From: Cerioporus squamosus
Lineage: Eukaryota > Basidiomycota > Agaricomycetes > Polyporales > Polyporaceae
Assembly: GCA_022592435.1 (NCBI GenBank)
Contig: JABYQS010000005.1
Location: 124,001 to 188,000, forward strand
Reading direction: 5' to 3'
DNA length: 64,000 nt
Each line of letters starts with the position of its first letter. Position 1 is the first letter of the stretch. Position numbers and translations under genes: made by a program. Shown in pieces: positions 44,236 through 55,978 of this stretch. The notes under the pieces were generated by a model, which was not told the DNA's origin, did no database searches, and saw nothing but the letters and a program-made list of their open reading frames with translations.

Positions 44236-46634
44236 TCACTGTGACAAGCGTTCAGTTCAGTTCTTGGCCACGCCAGCGGCCACAGCAATTAATGTGCGGA
44301 TACTCACGAAATCCCAGAGGGTTCCGAAGCACGGGATACCAGCTTCCTTGCATCCCTGCATATCGACGCGGTTAGCACGGAGGATATGGATGCTTGCACC
44401 GCGCGCGGAGAAGAAGATAACACGACACGCACCTCCATCATTTCCGAGTTTCCGATGTAGTTGGACGTGATGAAGACAACTGCGGGGCGCTCAGGTCAGC
44501 GGCGGGACCACGACCGACAGCGCGCGAGGCGCCAGGGTGCACAGCGCAAGTAGTACACGTACCCTCGGCTTGCCACGAATGGTAGACCTCCCTGAGAATT
44601 CTCATCGTGTCAGGGCGTCCACCGCGCACCTTCGAGTCCCAGAGGAGGAGACGCTCTGGCTCGATGTGCCGGTGGATGAGCCCGCTGATCGTCGGGCCGA
44701 ACGTCTTCTCCTGGTCGGAGCCTGTTCCGCGCGAGAGCGCATCAGGGCAAAGTCAATCTCGAGTGTACGAGACGGCACAGGTGTGTGTACGTACCGATCC
44801 AGATGAGGTACCTGAGATGCACGATAGGCGATGGGAGATAGAAGCACACGCAGCCGAGGACGCGTTTCAGCTCAATTGTCGCCGCAGCGTAAATGTGAGA
44901 AGGAGGGCGTACGCACCAGTAGGGAGACTGGATGCACGTTGAGAGGGCGGCGCCGATACCGGTACCGGTGCAAATACGGATACCGCGCTTGTAGAGGGTG
45001 GACGTATTGGACACGCCGGCGAACTGGTATGCGAACACCGCGGTCAGTACCATGGCGGAGTGGTCATGCGACGCCGCACGCACCTTTAGTTCACGCGTCC
45101 AGAGGGTGCGAGGGGGGTCGTTGACGAGGCTCCGTGTGAAGTCACCTGCAGAAGAGGGCTCGGGAGCCGTTTTGGAGCAACGCGGACGGAAGCAACGGAC
45201 CTTGCACACCGCAAATCATGTAATGGTACTTCGCGTGGGTGCCCTCCCTGTTTCCGGACGTTGTCAGCACGCGAGGCGAAGCGGGGGAGGGGAGCACGTA
45301 CGAGATGATACCAAATGCGTGGTATTCCTTCACGGCGCTTCGACTAATGCGACCGAGCAGTCCTTGTTGCATCCCACGCCGGAAGCGGACGATGGCCACC
45401 TTGGGAGAGGGCTACAATCCAATGATGTTTCAGCTTCAGCCGTGACTCGAGCACTGAGACAACTGACCAGCTCGATGTCGACAGGAACCTCACGCGTGCA
45501 AATCCAGGGGAGGACAATCCAGGTCGTCATGCCCATGACGTACCAAAAGTCCTGCTGGCGGACCAGGTGCCGGCCGTCAGGGATCCACTGCCGGTTCTCA
45601 GTGTCGTAGATGTCGCCCATAATCGTGAACGCCCCTGGGGAGACGCGTCAACTTGACTCACGGTTGTGAGAAACGATCTGCTTACAGGTCAGGAACAGCG
45701 CAGTCCAACCCACAAACCTGTGGTGACGCTCGAAGACGCTGTGGATTATGCATGAGCCGCCGTCGGCCAGGGTAGTGTTCGCGTACTTACTTGTGGTGGG
45801 TGTTGCGGACCCACGGGAACGCCGACACAGCTGTCACAATAACCGCCACGTTCGTGAGGAGACCGATGACGAGGATGGCGTTGTTCTCGTTGATATGGTT
45901 GCGGTAGGTGTTCACGACCTTGTATGTCAACCAGATTATGCCGGACACTGCGCAGCCGGAGTGAATACCGCCAAGATGCTGCCGTGCACAGGTCGGTGAT
46001 GATACGTCAATTGAGTCAAGGCACGGTACTCACTTGTAGTACCGAAGTGCAGCCTAGGCGCCACCAGAGAGGGGGCCACTGTGCGAACCAGTTAGCGGTT
46101 GAAATCACACTACAACATGACGACTTACTTTTGCGAACAGAGTGTTGACGAGGAGGTACAGACAACGACCGAAAACCTCGTTGCGCATGAGGATGGAGAC
46201 GTTGAAGTTGGCTACGGCGAAGGCACCCGCGTACTTGGTCGCGTATGGCCAGTGCCCAGACACCGCGAACCCAAACATGATCATGTTGATCGAGAACGTA
46301 ATAGTGAATAGTTTACTGCGATCATGAAACGGTGAGCCCTGTCCGCGACGCACGATGAAGCCGCTACTCACCGATATGTGTTGTACCATAGCTTGAAGAG
46401 AATCACCTTGGACGCCGGCTGCTTCTTGCCTTTCTGTGCCATATACGGGTCCTTCTTGACCTGAGGCGCGTTGAAAACGGCGACCTCCTTCTTCTCATTG
46501 GGGAAGAGGTCCTTCTTCTCGTCCGAGGGGAAGCTGATAGGTTTCTTCTCGACAGGGTAGACCTTGTCAAGCGTGCCCTTCTCAGCCTCGTCGTACGCAG
46601 GGGCGGCACCTCGCGGGCTGGGTTCTGACGACAT
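44236..46634 (-). CDS. TmpA-like integral membrane oxidoreductase
   Basis: Starts MSSEPSPRGAAPAYDEAEKG with a charged N-terminus. Several spans follow (INMIMFGFAVSGHWPYATKY, NHINENNAILVIGLLTNVAV, then ERHHRFVGWTALFLTWAFTI). The C-terminal half resembles a ferredoxin-NADP-reductase fold: YHYMICGVQGDFTRSLVNDP, the nucleotide loop CTGTGIGAALSTCIQSPYW, LIWIGSDQEKTFGPTISGLI, VVFITSNYIGNSEMMEGC and AGIPAFGTLWDF. This matches fungal TmpA-type flavoproteins, related to a domain in NRPS-like enzymes. About a dozen exons. The last splice leaves only the stop codon in the final exon; without it the protein gains a short tail to 44257. Confidence 0.65.
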
Positions 46635-48840
46635 GGTAGTGGCGAGCAGTCGTGCAAGAGACGTCCAGAGGAAGAAGGCTAGTAGCAAGGGTCAAATGAT
46701 AGACCGCTACACGGGACGGGAGGGGGTCGGGTCTGTCCGACATAAGTCCTCCCGGTCTTTATCCATTCTGTGGGCGCGAAGCAGGCACGGAGGGTGAGAT
46801 CGAGGTCATTCATCTTGCGCGTCCGCTCAGGGAAGGACGTATCGCAGAAAGGCAGTCCGGCAGATCACCCATCGTACCCGAACGCAGGATTGTCACAGGC
46901 CCATACGGGAGGCGCAGACCCAGAACCGCGGTGGGAATCTGTTCTCACAGCTCCCGAAAATTCCACGGGCAAATGGGAAGACCGCATGTCCTAAACCTCG
47001 GAACGTGAGTGGATAAGTATGACTTCACACATTCATCCGTACTCTGTTCTCCTGCAAAGGCCAATTCTCTTTCTTCCGTAGACATCGACATGGCGATCTG
47101 ATAGACGTCAATGTCGATGCTCCCATTCTCTGTCATGTGGCGCCCGTAAGTTTGCATCGCGACGAGCACGGGGAAATATGAAGGCGATGCTTCGAGTGAT
47201 AGGTGCTGTGGTGCTGGATAAGTCGCCGTGCGTCATCGTGCTTTCTGCACCAGTTTGCGCAGGCGGCCGAAACTGATAGCAGCTGTATTCCCACTGTGAG
47301 CGAGGCGAGATTACCCAGCAAACTCCAGCGAACCTTCGTACCATTTCGGGGCTGAAGGAGCGTACACGGCTCCGTGGCATGCGCTCCAGAGGACAGCAGG
47401 TTTGATGGGCTGACGCCGCGAGCATGGAGAGTGTGCGGAAAGAGAGCGATCTTCACACAGACAGCGGATGCCCTCTCCCCCGTATCTACTGGGCTCCCAT
47501 ACCGTCTCAGTGGTGCGATGTGTATCTGGTAAGTTTCGCCGGTAACTCGGTATACATGGATGTACCCGAACCAGTACCAGAGGAATGCTCCTCCTCGGAG
47601 GTCACACCGGCGGGGCTTCTCCCGGACCTGTGGGCTCCTCTCCACGATCTAGGCATTCGACATCTTGCATGTTTGGCGCGTCCAAGGTGTATCATGTAGA
47701 CGTCGGCGCCGCCCCGTGCCGTGCGAGAGAAGACGGAGGGAAGGCGGAGTCAAGCTAGCAAGGGCCCAAGTCGGAATAGCAGCAGGCGGGGTTTGGTTGT
47801 CCGCTGTCACGCCGCGGTATGGTTCTCCGCAAGAGCTGTGTTCGCGCAAGCGCTCAAACGCTCCGCCACCATCCAAGTTCTTAATAACGACCTCCTCCGA
47901 CGTCGGAACATTCCCTCTATTACTAATTAAATACTATTACGGTCCCGGGCTGCCCTGCAAACAGTGAGCATGCCAGGGTCACCGAAACCAATGAGAGTAG
48001 GCAGGGAATCTCTCGAGGTGTGCGGGAGCGCACACTCTTTGTCTCGACCACGGCCGAGGGCAGGCTGGATCCAGGGCAGCGTAGATATTCGCAGCACGGC
48101 TCCGGCGCGTGAGTTTCGTCGGCATATGCACCATGTCCTGTACAGGATGGCAGATGGCCGACATGTTCGGTCTCCGATCGTGAGTTCGTTTGCGGACGGC
48201 CGTATGCGCCACCACTCAAGAATGTACGTACATTTGCCGTACGGAGTACGTTAGATGCGCCTTGAAAACTGCTCACAACTTACGCTCACGCCAGGGGAGG
48301 CCGCTTTGGAGAATTAAATGTCAAGTCGCGACGTGCTGTCATCACGATAAGCCTGCTGCAGCTGGCGGCGAAGTGGACGACGGCACCCGCTGCGTCCTAC
48401 CAGTCCTCGCGGCAGAATACTATCATGGCGCTATCTAAGAACTGCCGACAACCGGGGGAGCAGCTGAGACACGTTCATGAGCTTCATATGCTCTGGTTGT
48501 TGAGAGCCATGCGCAAGGCAAAACCTTGACGAAAACACCGCAGACTAGACGGCACAACGATCGGGCGGTACGTACCCGCCCCTACTATCTATACAACATT
48601 ACAGACAGACCAATCAACACAAACAAAGCGAGATAGACGAGGAGCGCTGTGAACCAATAAGATATGAATAGAGACCGCTCGAATCGTAGTGCGTGAAGGT
48701 CGTGAGAGGTATCGACGCGATGACATGATGAAGGGGACGTGCCAGCGTGTACCAAATGCTACTCGACAGTGATCGGATTCTTACTATGTGAATGGGGGAA
48801 GGGAGATGTCCATCCTCAGAAACTCGGGAAGGAGCGCCGA
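46635..48840. other. 2.2-kb gene-poor stretch
   Basis: Longest stretch without a supported gene. ORFs of 80-170 codons occur on both strands (for example 47133-47645 minus and 47424-47699 plus), but none shows a recognisable motif, a clear splice pattern or conserved residues. I see no transposon signature. The left part holds the TmpA-like promoter. Confidence 0.5.
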
Positions 48841-51839
48841 TTAGTTCGCCTCGGCGAAATCCCTGAGGTACTGGAGCTGCTTGGAAACCTCGTCTTTGAA
48901 GGCCACAATCTCGCTGCTGTTCTTGATGACCGCGCGCACGGTGTCCTCCTTTAGCCGGTTGACTTTGTCAATCTGCTCCCGGTGTCTGCGAACGCAAGAA
49001 AAAAGAAACGGGTCAGTCAGCACGAGTACTCGAACATTCCACGTCGCATAAGGGACACGAGCAGTCGGTGACAGGCAAGTGACAAGATAGACATCCGCAA
49101 CACCAACGAAGCAACCAATGGCCGGATAGACAGGAAGAGAGGCAGCACGAGGACGTACGCGATTTGCAGCGCCTGCAGGCGTGATTTGACCCCAACTCCA
49201 TTTGCCATCGCGGCTGTCCGCGCGGCTGCCAGGTCCCGCTCCAACCTCAGTGCCTCGGCGTTGCTGACCAAGGCCTCCTGTTGTGCCGCCTAATGTCACA
49301 ATGCCATCGGTAGTAGAGACAGCCAAAATCATCAGTTTCTTTCCTGTCGGCTGAGAGCTCATCGAGGTTGACGTACCTCGCGCAGTTCGTCAGCCTGATC
49401 ATTCAAGGCGTTCGTCTTACTCATGACCTCCAAGACTTCCTCCTCGATTGTCTCGCACTCGAGTGTCAACTGGTCGAGCTCGTCGTCCACCTTGATACGA
49501 TCGCTCTCGACGTCGGCTCGGGCGGTCATCTTCATCTCGGCGATGCGGTTGAGCGTCGGCTTGACCACCTTCCTGATGTCTGCACCGGTGAGCAGACCCT
49601 GCGGATTTGCCGAGGCAGAATGAAGGTCGATCGTGAGGTCCACGTCCTCAAGAGGGGGCGGTAATGGAGGGAAGAGCTCGAGGGTCGATAGCAACGAGGT
49701 GTACTGATCGAGAGCCTCCTCCGCGTCTGAGACCTTCCGCGTCAGCGAGACCTCGAGGCGGACGACCACCTGCGATGTCTCTGCGATCTTGTGCTTGAGT
49801 GACTCCACCTCGCGCGAGAGGTTTTCATGCTCGGTATTCATGCGTAGCACCTCCTCGGGCGAGAGATTCTGCACCTTGACGATGTCCATGAGCCGCTGCT
49901 CTTCGGCATGCAGCTTTTCCAGGTTCGCCACTGATTAGAGAACAAGGTCGGAGTCTGACGGATGGGAGATAGCACAGCACGCACGGTTATACTCGAGCTC
50001 GGTCTTCTCGTCCTGTACTTGTCGCACCCACTTCTGCCTTCGTTCCTCGTACCGACGTAGGATCTCCTCAAACTTCAGTTTGTCTCGTCTGAGGGAGCCA
50101 TTGTCTTTCTTGAGCTCCTCGTATGGTGGCTACGAACGACGCGGTTAGGATCTCGATGGGGTGCACGCCAACAACACTGCACTCACTGCGGATCTCTTCA
50201 GCTGCTCCCACTCCAGCTGTAGTTCCTTCAGTTTCTCACGTTGCTGCTCAAGGTCTGCCAGTACACTAGCATCCTTCCTCTCTATAAGAGCAGTCAGACA
50301 TGACTCAATAACCATACAACTACGACATACCATAGCGCTCCTCCAAGATCTTCTCTTGTTCAAGGAAGTCATTGGCCCCTTCCAGAAAGCGTTCATAGGA
50401 GGAGACATTGTGGGCGAGTGCGAGCGCCATATGGTGGTGAATATTGTCGTCGAACTCGACAGGTATCTTGTCTACGTCGTGCAGTGTTGGGTCCTCACTG
50501 TCCAGATAGTGATCGCGAGCCTGACATCTCCGCATCAGCTATGGCGTCCAGCGCGACAGTGGATGCGACTCGCCTTCCCAAGTTCTGCGAGCCAGTGCAA
50601 CATTCCTAGCAATGTGGGCCATGAATGCATCGCAGCAGGTGCTGACAGCCACCTCAAGTCGATCTGACTGAGATACGGATACTTGAACGCCTTTAGTGTC
50701 TGCAAGAGAAATTCATCGAATTTGACCTCCATGTCTATCGGCCAATTTGGATCCACACAGGAGACTAGCTTCTTGAAGATCTCTCGAAAGGTGTTCCCTG
50801 AGGTACTCTGTAGCGTCTGGGGAACTATGTTGTAGTCGTGGCTGATGAGATACGCGCAGATGTCCTGTCGCATCTTGGACTGGAAGGAACGGTCGCGAAG
50901 AGCCCGGGTATCTTTGGCAAATGCTTGACCGGATGGTAGGGCAACGCCTTGGTTTCCGCCTGACCACATAGATGGTCTTCGATGATTACTGAGAAGACGG
51001 AAATGACGCAAGTGCATGTCAGTGAATGGTTCTCCATACTGCATCGAAACTATCCAACACCGGTTGGCTGAGTGCAACGCCGTTCATATGAGCAAATGAG
51101 AAATTCATGCATAATGACGAGCGGAGAGTATACATGAAATAGCAGGAACGGAGCCAACTGTATCACACTCAGCTAGTTGCGGAGGGGTGCACTCAATGTT
51201 CGCCATGGCAATGTTCTCCGTCGGGACAATATCGTACGCATTTTGGAGATTCGATGCCATGGGCGCATTCCGAAGTGTCATGGATGCCGTGTATGGAGAA
51301 GCAACCGTGCCGGTTGCGCTGTTCTCCGAGGCTGCTACAACGCTTTGGCGGCTCCGAGCGTTGGGACCGCCGTCGACTCATCTGGATGCACGGCAATTCT
51401 CGGAGATACCACAGGGCATAGTTCCAATGTAGCAAACGAAGTTGAAAGGGATGTAGGGACGTGCGCAGAGGTCACGCGCGTTGTGTGAGCGAAAGCCTAC
51501 ATGTCCAGTAGAGATGCAGGGCCGCACCTCATTCCAAAGCAACCTCGACAAGCGCACAAAGTACAATACTCACTTGTGCATAGGTGTGCGACCGTAGTTC
51601 TGCGGCTTACTCGCGCTCTGGAGTAGAGGGTTCATGTTCTGAGAGCGCATGAGTGATTGTCTAGGGTTCGAGGGCGGCGGCATAGGGTACGGCGCGCGTA
51701 TAGCTGGTCCGGCTAGTGACATCCTTCCATGCCCCTGTGCGGGTTTCTTGATCGTCGAGGGTACAGGGAGGTTGGACCGCGTGCCGCCATAAGGATCCCC
51801 GTGTGGCTGCATCGTCGAGCGTCTTCCTGAGAACTCCAT
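48841..51839 (-). CDS. NDC80: kinetochore protein NDC80/HEC1
   Basis: Microtubule-binding subunit of the NDC80 complex at outer kinetochores. It starts MEFSGRRSTMQPHGDPYGGT with a basic Pro/Ser-rich tail. A calponin-homology domain follows (TRALRDRSFQSKMRQDICAY, HDYNIVPQTLQSTSGNTFRE, LKAFKYPYLSQIDLRWLSAP). Then comes a long coiled coil (ASVLADLEQQREKLKELQLE, KLHAEEQRLMDIVKVQNLSP, QLTLECETIEEEVLEVMSKT) ending KQLQYLRDFAEAN. About seven exons. The first intron (50989-51573) is 585 nt, about ten times the local norm. Two MluI boxes lie 123-137 bp upstream of the start. Confidence 0.94.
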
Positions 51840-51961
51840 GATAGCTAGGCCCAGGGTAGAGTGCAAGAAGGAGGGGGACAAGTAAAGAAAGGGACCACAG
51901 GCCGAGACAGCGACGGGGCACGGGGGAGGGGATGATGGCAGAAGCGAACCTGCGACGCGGT

Positions 51962-51976
51962 ACGCGTTGAACGCGT
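51962..51976. promoter_or_regulatory. paired MluI boxes between NDC80 and MOG1
   Basis: Two exact ACGCGT hexamers at 51962-51967 and 51971-51976. They sit in the 298-bp divergent gap, nearer NDC80. MBF-type G1/S or mitotic control of NDC80 is the natural reading. Confidence 0.5.
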
Positions 51977-52137
51977 CCTGTCACACGGACACGTGCGCGC
52001 GCAAGAGTGGCTCGGCTCCGGGCACCATCGCCTCGGACTCGGAGTCGAAAGCTTGCTCATTCACGACATGGCCTCTCAGCTTCTCCTCTTACGTCTGCCC
52101 TTCTCTTCTCCGCGCCCGCAACGCTGAAACATACGCT

Positions 52138-52783
52138 ATGTCGACTACCAAGGAGCTTTTTGGCGGAACCATCACCGCAACTTTGCCTACAAGCCTGATC
52201 GATGCTTCGTACGTCATTCCTCCTCTACGCTTTATCACGTCTAAGTTCGCGTGCAGCGACTTCCGTCAGGTACCAGACACGCAGGAGGTGTTCATCTCGC
52301 GTGACTCTGGCGTCAGCATCATCGTGGAGGTACTTCAGAGCGTAGATGCGGCAGATCTTCGAGAAGCAGCCAGGTGCGTTGCATCACCGTTCACCGGATC
52401 GGAGATGTTCAACTGACGTCTGGCTCTCTGTGGCTAGTCTACACTTCGACGCCCTAGCGCACGACAACGACGCGAAGACCAAGCAGGTCAGCGAGACAAT
52501 GGATGTCCCGAACGGGTCCAACGGCGCCACACCGAACCCTGTGGTACTGTACGGCACACAGACGGTCCAGAAATTTAATAGCACATCGGCAGACGAGGTC
52601 CGCATCCTCCTAGCCCTGTACAGGGTGTTAGACAAGAACATGGACCTCGTGATGACCATGAATGTACCCATGGTGAGCGCGGATGGTGGAGCGGTGAGCG
52701 AGGAAGATTGGAATCAGGCCAAGGCGGTATTCGAGATCGCGGCCAAGTCGCTCCGCATTGTGGACTACGGTCTGTTCGCGTAG
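52138..52783 (+). CDS. MOG1: Ran-binding nuclear import factor Mog1
   Basis: Promotes nucleotide release from Ran and supports nuclear import. Exons give MSTTKELFGGTITATLPTSL then IDAS, DFRQVPDTQEVFISRDSGVS, IIVEVLQSVDAADLREAA, SLHFDALAHDNDAK and, in the last exon, LLALYRVLDKNMDLVMTMNV with LRIVDYGLFA at the end. The opening LFGG(A/T)I..LP and the DFRQVPD.QEVF motif are typical of Mog1/RANGRF. About 190 residues. Confidence 0.9.
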
Positions 52784-53637
52784 GACTGCAGAGAGCTGTA
52801 TGATTTGAATGTGCGTACACACTCTCAATGCTACTCCGGCCGTCCCTCACCGACGATGCGAAGGTATTATATGTCGAGCGACCACACGACAATCGCTTCG
52901 CGTCTTCATGACACCTAATGCAACCCACTGTAACTCTAGTTCGTGCATAATGCATGTACGAATCTCTGGCACAACCAAACTCCATCATCGTCCCGTCGCA
53001 TACTCAGGACAATCTGTTCACTGCTCCAAGCCATCATCTCAAAACGTCGGTATTTCTGTCATTTGGCGAGTCCTTGGGTCGTAGACGTTGTCGGCGCGCC
53101 CCTCCGTTTTCTCGGGTGTTCTCACTACAAGGCAGTCGGATACATCTCCAGGCTTAGTGTGTATGTAGCTCCTTCAGTATATACCATACTGGACTGATGC
53201 ACCGCCGATGCACGTCCTCATCGTTGCGCTACTGGCAGCACTCAGCAGTCTCTACCGATCAGAACATCCCACGACCTACTTAGAAATAACGGACAGTACT
53301 CCCAGGGTAACACACTCTGGGGGTTGCTGGAGTACTCATTGGGGACTATCACTGGTCAAGCTGAGGTTCTGCTCTAACCACCCCCTAAGCGCTAAGTCGG
53401 CTCCTCCCGGCGTAGATAACTGGCATGTCTCTTGTGCTCCAATACTGCAGGTGTTGTATGGGCAGGAACTCTCACTGTCAACTGCAGTGGATAGTAGTAC
53501 ATAACATAGAAACAAATCGGGCTCAGGCTATAGATACATACAGATATGCAAGGAAAGCGACGACAGATGCGAGAACCAAAAGCGAGACCACACCGCCAGC
53601 GATATGAACGTGAAGGCCTGATAGCACACACGACCTC
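52784..53637. other. convergent region MOG1 / MIT protein
   Basis: About 850 bp without a supported gene. A 98-codon ORF at 53208 begins with a hydrophobic stretch (MHVLIVALLAALSSLYRS) but has no other feature. Confidence 0.45.
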
Positions 53638-55468
53638 TCAAGCAGCAACCTCAACGGACTTGCTTCCCCGTGCGTCGTCCCTCTCGGCGGCAGCCTCGGC
53701 CTCGGGATCCTCCTCTATCCGCTGCCCGACAACGTTCGTGCTCTCCGCCGACGCCTTGGCCTCCTTCTTGCGCTTCGCTGACTCCTTCAGCTTCTCCCAC
53801 CGCTCCCGAAACCGGACGATCATCGCCTTCTGCTTCGCGTGTCAGAGTCCGCTCGGGTGCGATGATGGAAGGGGACAGGGGAAGGGGTGGGTAAATGCCG
53901 TGACGTACCTGCTTCTCGTTCTCGGCGCGAAGATTGCGCACCTCTTCCTCGAGTTCGCGGACGCGACGCACCAGCTGGGGGTCCCGGTCGCGCCCCGCAT
54001 TGAGTGCCGCGACAGGTGCGGGCACGGCTGGGGGCACGGGGACATTGATATTCAGGGAGGCGATGTCGACCGTGGGCTGCCCCGGCGGGGGTGCTGGGCG
54101 CTGCAGCACACTAGAGGAGATCATTGCGCGGTGTGCCTGTAGGAAAGAAGCACATCAGCATATACAGCAGTGGTGTGTTAGAAGTCACGACAGACCTCTT
54201 TTCGTGCGAGCATGATACTGTCACGCAGTTGCTGATCTTGTTCCTGGCGTGCCTTGAGCGCCAGCTCCATCTTCGCGAGCTGCTGCTGCTGCTCCTCGAG
54301 CTCTGCCTTCAGCGTGGCATTCTCCTCCTTCAGCGACGCCATGCTGGGATCGGCCTTGGACGGAATGAGACAGAATGAGTCCGCCATGTCGTCGTCTGGT
54401 ACCGCGGTCAGCTCCCCTCACAACTGGCATAATACTTTCGCTAGTGTCTCACCTTCAAATGCACGCACGTCATCGTCCCAGTCGTCTCGCAAGTCAACGG
54501 CGTGTACGGGTTGGGGTGGCGGTGGGAACGTGCTCGGTCCAGGTGCATCGGAGTCTGACCCAGTCGTCGGAGAATCGTACCTGGTGAGCATCCTCGAGTG
54601 CGCCGCCTTCACATAGTTGATGCCACGCGATATCTTCTTCGAGAACGGGTCATCAGTGTCGGTATCGCTGTTCGAGCTTCCGTCGCGTGTTCGCGCTTTT
54701 GAAGCAGGGTCTTCGGAGGCAAGGGGAGCAGTCGCGAATGCAACGGGTCGCGAGAGGTACTCAAGCATGCCCTCTGTAGCCTTCCAGAACTGGTGGAACG
54801 CGTCACCTGGGTCGCTCTATGAACACCGTATGTGAGCGTTCAGAAATGATCGTGCGAGACGGTCTCAACCATACTCTCTGTCCTAACAGCATGAACGACT
54901 CCTCGACAGTTTGTTGCGACTCCGACAGCCTATTCTGTGGTTGGGGAGGGGGAGAGGGAACTGGCTGCGGGGGCGATATGGGGTTGCTTGTGCTCGGGCC
55001 AGACTTCGAAGACCTTTGGGGTTTCTGCGGCAAAGCGGGATCCTTGTTCTCTTCACGCAGCTTGGCTATTCGGCGTTGGATGTCTTTGCCCATCTTCATG
55101 TGCTCGTTGTGCAGCATGCGCAGGGTGCGTTTGGTCTATCGCAACGTATGATCCATGGAATGGTAGAGACAGCAATCGACAAACGTCATAAACGGGGGCA
55201 TGGTGGTAAGAAAGAGCAGCAGCAAGGTCTGACAAGAGCGTACATTGTCATCGTTCGATGCATCGACACAGGCTTGGAAGGCTTCAGCAGCCTTGTAATG
55301 CTCCTCCGCGGCGGGTATAAGCAGTCCCTGGGCAAGGTAATCATCCGCATTTGCAGCATGCTGGTGTGCCTGCTTACAGCGCGAGCATAAGGTTGTTGTC
55401 AGCGAGACAGCTGCTTTGCTATCATGCAAAATATTTACAGCATTTAACGGAGAGTCCATGGGGGCCAT
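53638..55468 (-). CDS. MIT-domain coiled-coil protein (ATG38/NRBF2-like)
   Basis: The N-terminus holds a three-helix MIT-like domain: CSRCKQAHQHAANADDYLAQ, LIPAAEEHYKAAEAFQACVD and RMLHNEHMKMGKDIQRRIAK. A disordered Pro/Ser linker follows, then SDPGDAFHQFWKATEGMLEY and KKISRGINYVKAAHSRMLTR, a coiled coil (ASLKEENATLKAELEEQQQQ) and a second one (VRRVRELEEEVRNLRAENEK), and a Lys/Glu-rich tail ending GSKSVEVAA. The domain order fits Atg38/NRBF2 proteins, which bridge the autophagy PI3-kinase complex, but other MIT proteins are possible. The start is the first Met before the MIT helices. Confidence 0.6.
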
Positions 55469-55978
55469 TTTGCTATGTCGAGGACGGGGAGAGAAGAGGA
55501 GACAGAGACTGCGCGGTGGTGGCGGCGGTGAGGCAGCCCTTACTCTGACGCGCGTCGCGTGACGCGCCCGCTAACCCTAACGTCGGGTTCCTCTCGCCAA
55601 GAACCGCCACATCGACTTGTCCTTGTTCAGCTACTTGCAATTGTGTACTGCTCTGTAAGTACTACCAGTTCTTCGCAAAAGACCGCATGTCGAGTACTCT
55701 CCTCACGTACTGCAACCTAGACCAGTTGTACAGAGCCAAACACGGTTGGTACATCCGCGTGACGACTGGAACCCGGACTTGCCTCATACAGGAGTGCGCA
55801 GGTAGGGGCGGATGACCTCTTATATCCACATTGCGCGGCTGGGCGGAGGCAGTCGTTCTCGGCCTCCATGGACAAGGCTTCATGACGCTTAAGACGGCCG
55901 CCGTAGTACGGTGTGGAAGATCCACCATCCCCCCTTCCCCCGTCTTTACCATCTGCGCAACTGTCTGGCACAGTCGCC
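55469..55978. promoter_or_regulatory. divergent promoter with a telomere-like motif
   Basis: 510 bp. It includes CTAACCCTAA at 55571-55580, 1.7 units of the fungal telomere repeat (telobox-like), and a TATA-like TTATATCC near 55821. No gene was seen. Confidence 0.4.

Noticed and set aside
51187..51432. 82-codon plus ORF inside the NDC80 first intron
   Set aside because: Short, no family features, antisense to NDC80; kept only as part of the long-intron finding.
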